This document shows, one piece after another, positions 17,349 through 26,903 of a stretch of DNA of 64,000 bases. Both the position numbers and the translations under genes were made by a program. Under the pieces are notes generated by a model. It made no database searches, was not told the origin of the DNA, and was given only the letters and a program-made list of their open reading frames with translations. The stretch comes from Paenibacillus sp. P25 (GTDB lineage Bacteria > Bacillota > Bacilli > Paenibacillales > NBRC-103111). Every line of letters starts with the position of its first letter. Positions within the stretch are counted from its first letter, which is position 1. Location: the NCBI GenBank assembly GCA_024704175.1, contig CP085629.1, positions 2,604,001 through 2,668,000 on the forward strand, read 5' to 3'.

Positions 17349-17395
17349 ATATCGGTTTGAGATCGTTTCTTTTGTCTTATATATCGGTTTCAGAT
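17349..17395. repeat. Two direct repeats upstream of korA
   Basis: ATATCGGTTTGAGAT (17349-17363) and ATATCGGTTTCAGAT (17381-17395) differ at one position and start 32 bases apart, about three helical turns. They lie about 155 bases before korA, between it and the end of the dipeptidase gene. Binding by a regulator is inference. Confidence 0.5.
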
Positions 17396-17403
17396 GTTAA
17401 GAT

Positions 17404-18354
17404 TTAATGAACGGGAAGCTTTTGCTGCAAAAAACGGAACCAATTGCCGTAAAGAAAGCGTCTGACCAGTTCGTCCGGGTATCTCTTTAATAAAGCCTGG
17501 ACCAGGTGCCCGTAGTTTCCTGCCTTCTCTAAACCCGGAATCCACTGGCTGATCCCATCGAAGTCCGATCCGAACGTAATCTGATTTTGAGCCCCCAGGG
17601 CGCATAAATATTCCACATGCCGAAGCAGATCGTCAATCGTTGCCTTCCCTTGAGCGGGAGACTTCACGAACCACGGAACAAACGTCAAGCCGATGCGCCC
17701 GTCCCTTCCGATGATCTCACGGATTTGTTCATCCGTCAGGTTCCTTGGATGCCCGCAAAGGGTCTTAACATTGGAGTGTGTAGCGACAAAAGCTTTACTA
17801 GTGGTCTCGGCCACATCCCAGAAGGCACGCTCCGTCAAATGGGATACATCGAGTAGGATACCCAAGTCGCAGCATTCTTTGATAAAAATTTTGCCGCGGC
17901 GCGAAAACCCGCCCTGTCTTGGCTCGAGCACCCCGTCGGCCGCCCAGTTCGCATAGTTCCAGGTCGGCCCGATTATTCTCACGCCGAGCGTATGCAGCGT
18001 CCGGGTGTATACCGGGTTCCCGCCGATCGCGTCCGCTCCCTCGAGCGTCAGAATCGCCCCCGTCTGCTTCCCGGACATGACCGCTTCCAGATCGCCGCGC
18101 GTTTTGATGTGTCTGATCCGTGGATCGGAGGCGATTTTGCGCAGGAAAATATCGATATACTCCAAGTAATGGTCAAAACGCGGCTGGGTTATACGTTCCG
18201 GCAAATAAATCGCGAAGCATTGAATTTTCACGCCGCCTTGAACCATCCCTGAATAAGACACATCCAGCTTCGACGTATTCGGATCGAAGAAATCGATTTG
18301 CGGATCCTCATACATTTTCAGAAGCACATCACAATGGCCGTCGATAATCTGCAT
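17404..18354 (-). CDS. Membrane dipeptidase family (peptidase M19)
   Basis: A complete 316-residue renal-dipeptidase-type metallopeptidase. The binuclear zinc ligands are visible: DGHCD at the N-terminus, a bridging Glu in TLEGAD, SHL and THSN in the barrel, and the late GSDFDG. There is no signal peptide, so it is cytoplasmic, as in other Bacillales. Such enzymes cleave L-D or D-D dipeptides. The ribosome binding site GGGAGGGGG lies before the ATG. It sits between spoVS and korA with no obvious functional link. Confidence 0.9.
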   Translation of the reverse strand: MQIIDGHCDVLLKMYEDPQIDFFDPNTSKLDVSYSGMVQGGVKIQCFAIYLPERITQPRFDHYLEYIDIFLRKIASDPRIRHIKTRGDLEAVMSGKQTGAILTLEGADAIGGNPVYTRTLHTLGVRIIGPTWNYANWAADGVLEPRQGGFSRRGKIFIKECCDLGILLDVSHLTERAFWDVAETTSKAFVATHSNVKTLCGHPRNLTDEQIREIIGRDGRIGLTFVPWFVKSPAQGKATIDDLLRHVEYLCALGAQNQITFGSDFDGISQWIPGLEKAGNYGHLVQALLKRYPDELVRRFLYGNWFRFLQQKLPVH

Positions 18355-18400
18355 ACAGCGGTCCCCCTCCCGTTTTCAAGCGGAATACCACAAAAAGCTC

Positions 18401-18430
18401 AAAAAAACCTGTCTACAATGTAAACAGGTG
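18401..18430 (-). terminator. Terminator after spoVS
   Basis: ACCTGTTTACA pairs with TGTAGACAGGT (one G-U pair), followed by seven U residues on the minus strand. Confidence 0.85.
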
Positions 18431-18456
18431 TTTTCCGGAACGTATGAAATTGGATG

Positions 18457-18717
18457 TCATCTAGGCTCAACGATCAGCTTTATGGCGGTACGGTCTTCGC
18501 CGTCAATTACGATATCGGTAAACGCCGGGATGCAGATCAGATCAACCCCGCTGGGAGCGACAAATCCTCGTGCGATGGCTACCGCTTTGATGGCTTGGTT
18601 GAGAGCCCCGGCCCCGATCGCCTGGAGCTCAGCGGCCCCGCGTTCACGCAACACCCCCGCCAACGCGCCTGCTACGGAGTTTGGGTTGGATTTTGCTGAA
18701 ACTTTTAATACTTCCAT
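18457..18717 (-). CDS. spoVS: Stage V sporulation protein S
   Basis: A complete 86-residue SpoVS with the near-invariant start MEVLKVSAKSNPNSVAGALA and ending in the conserved AIKLIVEPR. It is an Alba-like small protein needed for coat assembly and normal sporulation timing in B. subtilis. GAGGAGG lies before the ATG, and a candidate sigma-H promoter lies upstream, matching its known regulation. A strong terminator follows, so it is a single-gene unit. Confidence 0.97.
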   Translation of the reverse strand: MEVLKVSAKSNPNSVAGALAGVLRERGAAELQAIGAGALNQAIKAVAIARGFVAPSGVDLICIPAFTDIVIDGEDRTAIKLIVEPR

Positions 18718-18761
18718 GAAAAGTACCTCCTCGGGAATGATGATAGCTTCCAGTACTAATC

Positions 18762-18789
18762 ATATTCTAGGAATTTGCAGTTAATTCCT
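18762..18789 (-). promoter_or_regulatory. Candidate sigma-H promoter of spoVS
   Basis: AGGAATT (18789-18783) and CTAGAATAT (18770-18762) with a 12-base spacer fit the sigma-H consensus AGGAwWW and GAATww. spoVS of B. subtilis is sigma-H dependent. Confidence 0.7.
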
Positions 18790-18855
18790 TCTCTCCGAAG
18801 AAGCTGTTTTCTAAAAAATTCGAATTATCCGTCAATTTAACTCGAATCCTGCAGT

Positions 18856-19650
18856 TTACTCGAATAGGACACTGTCCTCATCCATTCGAATGAGCTGGAT
18901 TCGCTGACCGAGCCCGGTGGCCGGGTCCAAATCCACGCATACCGCATGGAAATGCCACTTGCCTTCATCCACGACAAAGCGTACGGGAAGCTGCGTTTTG
19001 AATTTCTGCAGTACGGCGGTTCGCTCCATCCCCAGGATGCCGTCCCGCGGGCCTACCATCCCGACGTCCGTCACGTAGGCGGTGCCTTGGGGGAGAATCC
19101 GTTCGTCATTGGTCTGGACATGGGTATGCGTACCTACGACAATCGATGCTTTGCCGTCCAAATGCCAGCCCATGGCGATTTTCTCGGATGTGGCTTCCGC
19201 GTGGAAGTCAACCAGCACATATTTCGTCCGTTTCTTCAACTGGTCGAGGATTTCAAGCGATTTCGCGAAGGGACAGTCCAGCGGCGGCAGGAAGGTACGC
19301 CCCTGCAGATTGACGATCGCCAGCTCCGAATCTTTTCCTTTTAATATCGTAAAGCCTCTTCCCGGCGTCCCTTCCGGAAAGTTGGCCGGACGGACCATCC
19401 GGTCTTCCTTGTCGATAAAATCGAATATTTCTTTCTGATCCCAGGTGTGGTTACCCATAGTCATGCCGTGAACGCCCTGCTCGAAGATTTCTTTGGCGAT
19501 GGCTGATGTGATTCCGCGGCCTGCCGCCGCATTTTCGCCGTTGGCGATGATCCACTGCGGGTTATATTTGGCTTTCAGTTTAGGCAGACAGGTCTTTAAG
19601 GCTTTGCGGCCGACCGATCCGACAATGTCTCCGATGAACAGGATACGAAT
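18856..19650 (-). CDS. ymdB: YmdB metallophosphoesterase with an ATT start codon
   Basis: About 264 residues of the YmdB (TIGR00282) family, a phosphodiesterase that affects biofilm and motility choices in B. subtilis. Metal-site motifs are visible: GDIVGSVGR, NGENAAAG, MGNHTWDQ, DFHAEATSEK and GTHTHVQTND. The family start is MRILFIGDIVG; here the first codon reads ATT at 19650-19648 with GGAGG eight bases upstream and no ATG, GTG or TTG in frame between an upstream stop and this point. The first ATG would remove the conserved N-terminal metal-binding strand. Either ATT is used or one base was misread. Confidence 0.9.
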   Translation of the reverse strand: MRILFIGDIVGSVGRKALKTCLPKLKAKYNPQWIIANGENAAAGRGITSAIAKEIFEQGVHGMTMGNHTWDQKEIFDFIDKEDRMVRPANFPEGTPGRGFTILKGKDSELAIVNLQGRTFLPPLDCPFAKSLEILDQLKKRTKYVLVDFHAEATSEKIAMGWHLDGKASIVVGTHTHVQTNDERILPQGTAYVTDVGMVGPRDGILGMERTAVLQKFKTQLPVRFVVDEGKWHFHAVCVDLDPATGLGQRIQLIRMDEDSVLFE

Positions 19651-19686
19651 GCCGCTCTCCTCCGTTTCTTTATGGGCGTTAAGTAC

Positions 19687-19717
19687 AAGAGAAGTGGCTT
19701 ATTCAGCCACTTCTCTT
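19687..19717. terminator. Perfect hairpin between rny and ymdB
   Basis: A 13-pair perfect stem (arms 19687-19699 and 19705-19717) with a five-base loop. No long U run follows on the minus strand, so it is at best a partial terminator; it may instead be an RNA processing or stability element. Confidence 0.55.
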
Positions 19718-19733
19718 TAGGTAGTGTATGCAA

Positions 19734-21278
19734 TTATTTTGCGTATTCCACCGCGCGCGTTTCCCGTATGACCGTAACCTTGATATGACCGGGATAATCC
19801 AGCTCGCTTTCGATTTTCTTCGTGATATCACGTGCCAATCGGAAAGCTTCGGTATCGTCGACCTTCTCCGGTTGAACCATAACGCGAACTTCGCGGCCGG
19901 CCTGAATGGCGTACGATTTCTCCACGCCTTCGAACGATTCGGAAATCTCTTCGAGCTTCTCGAGCCGTTTGATATACGTTTCAAGCGTCTCGCGGCGGGC
20001 GCCGGGTCTTGCAGCGGACAACGCGTCGGCTGCACCGACCAGCATCGCAATGACGGAAGTCGCTTCGCAATCGCCATGGTGTGAAGCAATACTGTTGATG
20101 ACGACCGGGTGCTCCTTGTATTTCTTGGCAATCTCGACGCCAATCTCTACGTGGGAACCCTCGACTTCATGGTCGAGCGCTTTGCCGATATCATGCAGAA
20201 GTCCGGCACGTTTCGCCAATGTCACGTCTTCCCCGAGCTCTCCTGCCATCAATCCGGACAAATAGGCAACTTCCATTGAGTGCTTCAGCACGTTCTGACC
20301 ATAGCTTGTACGGAATTTCAAGCGGCCCAGGATCTTGATCAGATCCGGATGCAGGCCGTGCACACCGGTCTCGAACGTGGCTTGCTCTCCGTATTCGCGG
20401 ATGCGTTCATCCACTTCTTTACGGGACTTTTCAACCATTTCTTCAATGCGCGCAGGGTGGATGCGACCGTCAGCGACCAGCTTCTCCAGCGAGGTACGGG
20501 CAATTTCTCTGCGGATCGGATCAAATCCGGACAGGATGACCGCTTCCGGCGTATCGTCGATGATCAGATCGATCCCCGTCAGTGTCTCCAAGGCGCGAAT
20601 GTTGCGCCCTTCACGGCCGATAATCCGGCCCTTCATTTCCTCGTTAGGCAACGCTACGACGGATACCGTCGTTTCCGCTACGTGATCTGCCGCGCAGCGC
20701 TGAATGGCCAGTGTGATGACCTCTCTTGCTTTCTTGTCGCCTTCCTCTTTCGCTTGCTGCTCGATTTCTTTAATCAATTGAGCGGTTTCATGGCGAACTT
20801 CTTGCTCTACGTTGGTCAAAATGATGGTTTTCGCTTCTTCCATCGTGAGAGCGGAAATCCGTTCCAGTTCAGCAACTTGATCTCTATAAATCTGATCAAT
20901 TTGCGTCTGGGTTTCTTCAATTCGTTTCTCCTTGTTGGCGACCTGCTCTTCTTTCTTCTCAAGAGATTCTAATTTTTTATCCAGCGACTCCTCTTTTTGC
21001 AACAATCGTCTCTCTTGTCGTTGAATTTCATTTCGACGATCACGAATGTCTTTTTCAGCTTCGGTCCGGAGCTTGTGGATCTCGTCCTTCGCTTCCAGAA
21101 CCGTTTCTTTTTTCAGTGCTTCTGCCTCTTTGCGGGCATTCTCTTTAATCTGCTCGGCGACCTGTTCAGCACTGGAAATCTTCGCCTCTGCAAGGGACTT
21201 GCGGATAAAATAACCAATCCCTAAGCATAGTACACCAACAACGAGAATGACCAGGATCCAGATGAGAGTGTTGTCCAT
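19734..21278 (-). CDS. rny: Ribonuclease Y
   Basis: A complete 514-residue membrane-anchored endoribonuclease that starts mRNA decay. The order is an N-terminal membrane helix (about 5-23), a long charged coiled coil (30-200), a KH domain ([17 protein letters not shown]) and an HD domain ([18 protein letters not shown]). ATG at 21278 is preferred over the GTG nine bases upstream because GAGGAGG has correct spacing only for it. ymdB follows, as in B. subtilis. A promoter and a hairpin-containing leader lie upstream. Confidence 0.97.
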   Translation of the reverse strand: MDNTLIWILVILVVGVLCLGIGYFIRKSLAEAKISSAEQVAEQIKENARKEAEALKKETVLEAKDEIHKLRTEAEKDIRDRRNEIQRQERRLLQKEESLDKKLESLEKKEEQVANKEKRIEETQTQIDQIYRDQVAELERISALTMEEAKTIILTNVEQEVRHETAQLIKEIEQQAKEEGDKKAREVITLAIQRCAADHVAETTVSVVALPNEEMKGRIIGREGRNIRALETLTGIDLIIDDTPEAVILSGFDPIRREIARTSLEKLVADGRIHPARIEEMVEKSRKEVDERIREYGEQATFETGVHGLHPDLIKILGRLKFRTSYGQNVLKHSMEVAYLSGLMAGELGEDVTLAKRAGLLHDIGKALDHEVEGSHVEIGVEIAKKYKEHPVVINSIASHHGDCEATSVIAMLVGAADALSAARPGARRETLETYIKRLEKLEEISESFEGVEKSYAIQAGREVRVMVQPEKVDDTEAFRLARDITKKIESELDYPGHIKVTVIRETRAVEYAK

Positions 21279-21387
21279 CCAGTTCACCTCCTCGTTGTTT
21301 CTCCAAGGGGTAAGCTTGGGATAAATTAGGTTGTTTAATCCGTTCTACAAGCGCTAGAAAAAGTAAAAATTGGCGATTTTACTTTCT

Positions 21388-21420
21388 GAATCTTCCTTTA
21401 TTCAGCTCTCAGGAAGATTC
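21388..21420 (-). promoter_or_regulatory. Hairpin in the rny leader
   Basis: GAATCTTCC (21388-21396) and GGAAGATTC (21412-21420) form a nine-pair stem between the rny promoter and start codon. No U run follows, so it is a leader structure and not a terminator. Confidence 0.5.
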
Positions 21421-21444
21421 TGTGTATAATCAATATACATGCTT

Positions 21445-21474
21445 ATTTTAGCTTTTGATAAAGAAGCTTGTCAA
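21445..21474 (-). promoter_or_regulatory. Sigma-A promoter of rny
   Basis: TTGACA (21474-21469) and TAAAAT (21450-21445) with an 18-base spacer, giving a leader of about 160 bases. Confidence 0.6.
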
Positions 21475-21534
21475 GGTGGTCTCCTCTGGAAGAGAATAAT
21501 TTCATATTATTAATTATTAATGTCGTGAAATTAA

Positions 21535-22236
21535 TCACTCGAATTCGTTTTCCGCCCAGAAGGCTTCCTCTGTCTCGTCTTTAGCGGAGGAACGCAGTTC
21601 GGACAGCACCTTCGAAACAACCGAACCCGGATAACCCCGGCGCTGCAGGAAGCCTGCAATCTTCCGTTTTGCTTTGAGCGGGTCTTTCGCCAGCTCTGAA
21701 GCATACCTTTTGGAAGCCAAGCTTAAAGCCATACGATATTCCGTTTCTTCGTCCACCTGCTCCATGGCTTGTCCAATATGATCTTTGCTGAGCCCTTTTT
21801 GTTTGAGCTCCTGCTTAATCCAGTGGCGCCCCTTCTTCTGGGATTCCAGCCGCTGCTTGGTCAGTTGGTCGGCAAACAAGCGGTCGTTCAGATAATTCTC
21901 CCGTTTCAGCCGTTCCACCGTTTCCTCGGCCAAATCACGGTCGTATCCTTTTTGTACAAGACGGGTCCTCATCTCATATTCCGAGCGCAGTCTGCTCGAT
22001 AACAGTCTTATTGCGTCCAAATAGGCCCGCTGCTTCTCCTCAGCTTGTAGGATGAGGCCCGCATCTTCTTCCAGTACCGTCTCGCCCTTCACCAAGCGGT
22101 ATTTGATCAGGACGTCTTCATGTACGGAGAAAGCGAAAACCTCGTCGATATAAATGTTATATCGGTGCTGCGCCCTCTTCTGGCGCTCCACCTTCGTAAT
22201 AACCCCATGCCTCTTGGTCTCGGCAGGTTCGTTCAT
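21535..22236 (-). CDS. recX: RecX regulatory protein
   Basis: A complete 233-residue RecX, an inhibitor or modulator of RecA filaments. It is arginine- and lysine-rich with three-helix repeats (RLLSSRLRSEYEMRTRL, RLKRENYLNDRLFADQL, KGLSKDHIGQAMEQV) as in the family. ATG at 22236 is chosen because AAGGAGG lies nine bases upstream. It follows recA after a strong terminator, so its level is probably set by readthrough or by a separate weak promoter. Confidence 0.93.
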   Translation of the reverse strand: MNEPAETKRHGVITKVERQKRAQHRYNIYIDEVFAFSVHEDVLIKYRLVKGETVLEEDAGLILQAEEKQRAYLDAIRLLSSRLRSEYEMRTRLVQKGYDRDLAEETVERLKRENYLNDRLFADQLTKQRLESQKKGRHWIKQELKQKGLSKDHIGQAMEQVDEETEYRMALSLASKRYASELAKDPLKAKRKIAGFLQRRGYPGSVVSKVLSELRSSAKDETEEAFWAENEFE

Positions 22237-22252
22237 CGGGGTACCCCTCCTT

Positions 22253-22291
22253 AAAAAAAAAGACACCTTTAATTGGGATTAAAGGTGCCTC
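22253..22291 (-). terminator. Terminator after recA
   Basis: GCACCTTTAAT pairs with ATTAAAGGTGT across a CCCA loop, followed by nine U residues on the minus strand. Confidence 0.92.
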
Positions 22292-22302
22292 TCAGCCATG
22301 TA

Positions 22303-23352
22303 TTATTCAAAAGGTACCGCCAAATCCTCTTCTTCCTCTTCATCGTCCGTATTCGGACCGATCGCCGTGATCAGGTTGCTGTTATCACGGATTTGCTTTT
22401 CGATGGCATCGGCCAGCGCCGGATTTTCTTTCAGGAACTGCTTCGCATTTTCCCGACCTTGACCCAAGCGGTCTCCGTTAAAGGAATACCATGCTCCGCT
22501 CTTCTGAATAATATCCATTTCCGTTGCAATATCGACAATGCTGCCTTCTCTGGAAATCCCTTCGCCGTACATGATATCCACGTCCGCTTGTTTGAACGGC
22601 GGAGCCACTTTGTTCTTGACAACTTTAATACGCGTCCGGTTGCCCACCACATCGTTGCCCTGCTTAATGGATTCAACACGGCGGATATCGAGTCGAATGG
22701 ACGAGTAGAACTTGAGAGCCCGTCCGCCCGGAGTCGTTTCCGGGTTACCGAACATAACGCCGACCTTCTCCCTGAGCTGGTTGATGAAGATCGCGATCGT
22801 TTTCGACTTGTTAATGGCTCCTGACAGCTTACGAAGGGCTTGAGACATCAGCCGGGCCTGCAAACCGACATGGGAATCTCCCATCTCTCCTTCGATTTCG
22901 GCTTTCGGAACCAATGCAGCCACCGAGTCGATAACGATGATATCGACGGCACCACTCCGAACGAGTGCTTCAGCGATTTCAAGTGCCTGTTCTCCCGTGT
23001 CCGGCTGGGACAGCAGCAATTCATCAATATTAATCCCGAGCTTGGAGGCGTAAAGCGGATCCAGAGCATGCTCGGCATCGATGAAAGCAACCGTACCGCC
23101 GGCCTTTTGCACTTGTGCGATAGCATGCTGGGCTACCGTTGTTTTACCGGAGGATTCCGGTCCATAGATTTCTATAATTCTGCCGCGCGGAAAACCGCCG
23201 ATGCCTAATGCAATATCAAGAGCCAGAGAACCGCTGGGAATCGTTTCTACCTGCATATGTGTGGATTCGCCCAATTTCATAATGGAACCCTTGCCAAATT
23301 GTTTCTCAATTTGACGGAGGGCATTCTCCAAGGCTGCGCGCCGATCTGTCAA
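22303..23352 (-). CDS. recA: RecA recombinase
   Basis: A complete 349-residue RecA. Walker [10 protein letters not shown], Walker [11 protein letters not shown], loop regions ([15 protein letters not shown]) and an acidic C-tail (DDEEEEED) are all present. The TTG at 23352 gives the standard N-terminus [13 protein letters not shown] and lies ten bases after AAGGA; a GTG nine bases upstream would touch that site. It forms filaments for recombination and SOS induction. A strong promoter and a LexA box lie upstream, and a terminator follows. Confidence 0.97.
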   Translation of the reverse strand: MTDRRAALENALRQIEKQFGKGSIMKLGESTHMQVETIPSGSLALDIALGIGGFPRGRIIEIYGPESSGKTTVAQHAIAQVQKAGGTVAFIDAEHALDPLYASKLGINIDELLLSQPDTGEQALEIAEALVRSGAVDIIVIDSVAALVPKAEIEGEMGDSHVGLQARLMSQALRKLSGAINKSKTIAIFINQLREKVGVMFGNPETTPGGRALKFYSSIRLDIRRVESIKQGNDVVGNRTRIKVVKNKVAPPFKQADVDIMYGEGISREGSIVDIATEMDIIQKSGAWYSFNGDRLGQGRENAKQFLKENPALADAIEKQIRDNSNLITAIGPNTDDEEEEEDLAVPFE

Positions 23353-23383
23353 AAGACTCACTTCCTTAATTTATTATATTTAC

Positions 23384-23412
23384 ATCATAACCTGTTTTTG
23401 TTCGATTGCCAA
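23384..23412 (-). promoter_or_regulatory. Sigma-A promoter of recA
   Basis: TTGGCA (23412-23407) and TATGAT (23389-23384) with a 17-base spacer. Confidence 0.75.
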
Positions 23413-23421
23413 GCTTTTTCT

Positions 23422-23435
23422 CGAACATACATTCG
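23422..23435. promoter_or_regulatory. LexA (SOS) box of recA
   Basis: On the minus strand CGAATGTATGTTCG matches the Bacillus consensus CGAACRNRYGTTYG at all but one position. It lies ten bases upstream of the -35 element. Confidence 0.8.
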
Positions 23436-23519
23436 CTTTCTGAGCCAAAAGAAAACCGTAACAAATGTCCTGGACTTGTTACGGTGCTTCCGCTTACTTT
23501 TTATTATATATGATTCTAC

Positions 23520-24778
23520 CTACGAAGGCAACTGGATTTTTAAAGTTTTCCAGAGATGGTATAATGCGCTTTTCGCCGATCTCAGCTTGATCGTTTCCCG
23601 GTTACCGGTCTGCTGCACCTTGACAACTTCCGTCCGTCCGTCCCGTACGGCCACCCCGATATATACCAGTCCCACGGGCTTCCCTTCAGATTCGCCCGGT
23701 CCCGCTACACCGGTCACCGAAATACCGAAATCCGCACCTGTAATTCGTGTTACATTCTGTGCCAACAAACGTGCGGTTTGTTCACTGACAGCGCCCGGGG
23801 CTCCCTCACCTTCCAGAACGTCCATCGGAACCTGCAGCGACCGGTGCTTCACTTCATTCGTATAGCAGATGATTCCCCTGCGAAGGCGGCAGAGCTTCCC
23901 GGAATGGCGGTCAGGAGATCGCTCAGCTGTCCGCCGGTGCAGCTCTCGGCTACGGCAAGCCGCTGCCCTCGCTCCGTCAGCATGCGCAGCACCTGCTCTT
24001 CCAGCGTGATATCCTCGGCTGCATATAGATGATCGCCTACGCGCCTCTTGATCTCCTCTTCCAACGGCTTGAGCTTCCCGGTTGCCTCCAAGGATGAAGC
24101 CGCCCTGGTGGTCAAGCGGATCGCCACCTCTCCCTCCTTGGCATAAGGGGCGATGGTCGGGTCCGTCTGCACTTCGATGAGATCGATCAGCTTGTTTTCA
24201 AGCAGCGACTCCCCCGATTCCCGCGAATTTCAGCATAACGGAATGCAGCGGCAAGACGCCATCCATCCGGGCTTCAATCCAAGGCTTGGCATAGCGCTCG
24301 AACATCGGCTTCATTTCCCTTGGCGGACCCGGCAGTACAATATAATGGGTCCCTTCCTGAGTTACAGCGGTGCCTACAGCCATCCCCGTATCGTTGGGCA
24401 GCGCATCCCCATTTTCCAGCATGAGTGCCTGCCGCGCATTACTCTCTACCATCGGGGTCCCCGCTTGGCGAAGAAATCCTCAATCTTATCCAATGAGGCC
24501 TTATGTATTACCAGCTTTTGTCCCAAAAGGTCCGCCAGCACGTCTTTCGTTAAATCATCCTGCGTCGGCCCGAGTCCCCCGGTACAAATAATCAGGTCCG
24601 CACGTCCTTTGGCGATTCGCAGCGCTTCCTTGATACGCCCTACATTATCTCCGACAACCGTTTGAAAATAGATCCCTACCCCGATATCCGCGCAAGCCCT
24701 GGATAAAAACTGTGCGTTCGTATTGACGATTTGCCCCATCAAGAGCTCCGTGCCGATGGCTATGATTTCCGCTTTCAT
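23520..24778 (-). CDS. cinA: CinA family protein / NMN amidohydrolase (three frame breaks)
   Basis: About 419 residues in four pieces. The N-terminal part ([27 protein letters not shown]) is the MoaB-like domain; the C-terminal part ([34 protein letters not shown]) is the CinA deamidase domain that converts NMN to nicotinate mononucleotide or acts in pyridine nucleotide repair. Breaks lie at C4 24459-24462 (base lost), C5 24211-24215 (base gained) and C4 23875-23878 (base lost). It sits between pgsA and recA, the usual Bacillales position. The start ATG at 24778 fits the family. Confidence 0.88.
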
Positions 24779-24821
24779 CTGATATGGCCTCCCCGGGAAT
24801 GATCCCATTCCCCGAATAGAC

Positions 24822-24851
24822 AAAAAACAATAGGTCCCCCTACTGTTTTTG
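24822..24851 (-). terminator. Terminator overlapping the end of pgsA
   Basis: ACAGTAGG pairs with CCTATTGT across a G/A-rich loop, followed by six U residues on the minus strand. The stem includes the pgsA stop codon. Confidence 0.7.
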
Positions 24852-25427
24852 ATCGTCGAAATTAATGACATGCTTGTTTTTGACAAAATAATCGATACCC
24901 GAATAAATGGTGATGATCGCCGCCAGCCAGCTGGCAAACAAATCGAACCTGAAGCCGATAAACTCAAAAGGGAAATTGTTGATGAGGAGCGCGATAATGG
25001 CCGTAATCTGGGTCGCGGTCTTCCACTTTCCCCATTTGCTTGCCGCCATCACGATCCCTTCCAAAAGCGCAATCTGCCGAAGTCCGGTAATCGCGAACTC
25101 CCGGCTGATTATGACGATAGCGATCCAGGCGCCCAGCTTCCCCATTTCGACCAGCGACACGAGTACGGCGGAGACCAGCAACTTGTCGGCGAGCGGGTCA
25201 AGAAGCTTGCCTAGATTCGTGACAAGCTTCCGTTTCCGCGCAATGTAGCCGTCCAGACTGTCGGTGCTGGCGGCTACGATAAAGATCAATGCGGCGATGA
25301 TTTGGTTGTACGTAATGCTGAACTGCTCGATTCGAATTTGCGGGAACTTCACCTGTACCAGCAAAAAAAACATGATGATCGGAACCAAAAAGATTCTTGC
25401 CAGAGTAATCTTATTGGCCAGGTTCAT
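24840..25427 (-). CDS. pgsA: CDP-diacylglycerol-glycerol-3-phosphate 3-phosphatidyltransferase
   Basis: A complete 195-residue integral membrane enzyme that makes phosphatidylglycerol phosphate. The CDP-alcohol phosphotransferase signature DSLDGYIAR, then [10 protein letters not shown], is intact with all the acidic residues. Several membrane helices are apparent. Its ATG overlaps the rimO stop (ATGA), so the two genes are translationally coupled, as in related genomes. Confidence 0.95.
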   Translation of the reverse strand: MNLANKITLARIFLVPIIMFFLLVQVKFPQIRIEQFSITYNQIIAALIFIVAASTDSLDGYIARKRKLVTNLGKLLDPLADKLLVSAVLVSLVEMGKLGAWIAIVIISREFAITGLRQIALLEGIVMAASKWGKWKTATQITAIIALLINNFPFEFIGFRFDLFASWLAAIITIYSGIDYFVKNKHVINFDDQKQ

Positions 25428-26752
25428 GCAACAACCTCCCCGGAAAGATCAAACTCGAAGGAATGCGTAATCCGCACCTTGGCGATATTGCCGATCTGCA
25501 GCCGCTTGCCGCCGACAAATACCTCCCCGTCGATTTCCGGAGCGTCGAATTGGGAACGACCCACATACACGTCGTTTCGGCCGTCATATTTCTCGATGAG
25601 AACGTCGATGACCTGCCCGATGTGCCGGCCGTTGCGTTCATTCGAAATTTCCCTTTGAATCTCCATAAGCACGTTAGCACGGTATTCTTTCACATCGTCT
25701 GGAACCTGATCCGGCAAACGGGAAGCCGGGGTGTCCTCTTCTTGCGAATATGTGAAAACGCCCAGACGGTCGAACTGAACTTCCCTTATAAAAGCTTTCA
25801 AATTCTCGAAATCTTCTTCCGTCTCTCCGGGGAAGCCTACGATGAGCGAAGTGCGAAGCGAAACTCCCGGGATCCGTTCGCGGATCTTACGGATCAGCTC
25901 GCGGGTGTCGCGCTGCCGGCCCGGGCGGCGCATTCTTTTCAGAATGCGGTCTTCGCTGTGCTGCAGCGGCATATCGATATACTTGCAAACCTTCGGATTA
26001 TTCGCGATCACGTCGATCAGCTCATCCGTGAAGAAGCCGGGGTACGCGTAATGCAGCCGAACCCATTCGATGCCTTCCACTTCACTGACTTTATTCAGCA
26101 GCGCCGGCAAGCATGAAGCCGTCGTAGAGATCCGTACCGTAGTTGGTCGAATCCTGCGCGATCAGACTGATCTCCTTGACGCCTTGGGCGGCGAGTCGCT
26201 CCACCTCTGCGATGATCGACTCGAAACTGCGGTCGCGGAACTTCCCCGCATGATCGGAATGCTGCAGAACGTACAGGCGTTGTCGCAGCCTTCCGCAATC
26301 TTGACATAGGCCGTATAACGCGGCGTCGTGACTCGGCGGGGCAGCTTCTGCTCATAATTAAACACCGGGTTGCCGACCATGATCGGTTTGCGGCCGCCCA
26401 GCGCTTCATCGATAATATCGTTGATTTTATCGAAATCTCCGGTTCCCACGATCCCGTCGATTTCAGGCATTTCGTTCATCAGCTCTTGCTTATAGCGCTG
26501 CGTCAGGCGACCGGAGACGATAAGCGCCTTGAGACTGGCGCTCTGCTTAAGCTCGGCCAGATCCAAAATCGTATTGACCGACTCCTCCTTCGCCGCATCG
26601 ATAAATCCGCATGTATTGACTATGATAACAGTGGCTTCCTCCTTATCCTCGACCAGGGAATACCCCCGCTCGTGGATGAGTCCGGACATGATCTCCGAGT
26701 CCACCAAGTTTTTCTCACATCCGAGCGTAACCACTTTAACTTTCTCTGTCAT
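25424..26752 (-). CDS. rimO: RimO ribosomal protein S12 methylthiotransferase (two frame breaks)
   Basis: About 443 residues, a radical SAM methylthiotransferase related to MiaB that modifies an aspartate of ribosomal protein S12. Family features are the N-terminal [12 protein letters not shown] and NTCGFID, the cluster motif CDNACTFC, and a C-terminal TRAM domain. Breaks lie at C4 26244-26247 (base lost, restores [13 protein letters not shown]) and at AA 26109-26110 (base gained, restores [11 protein letters not shown]). Start ATG has GGAGG ten bases upstream and a clear promoter. It overlaps pgsA by four bases. Confidence 0.9.
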
Positions 26753-26805
26753 GAAAAGGAAACCTCCGAAATTAGGGTACGATATACGTTAGACGGTTCG
26801 TTTCA

Positions 26806-26835
26806 AGTATAATATAACCCCGTGAAACGTGTCAA
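26806..26835 (-). promoter_or_regulatory. Sigma-A promoter of rimO-pgsA
   Basis: TTGACA (26835-26830) and TATACT (26811-26806) with an 18-base spacer. Confidence 0.7.
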
Positions 26836-26903
26836 AATCGAAGCAAGCCCGCTTGTCCCGATGTTAGCTGTCAAAGGGAAGCCCTCAGGTTCAGGCCTCC
26901 CTG

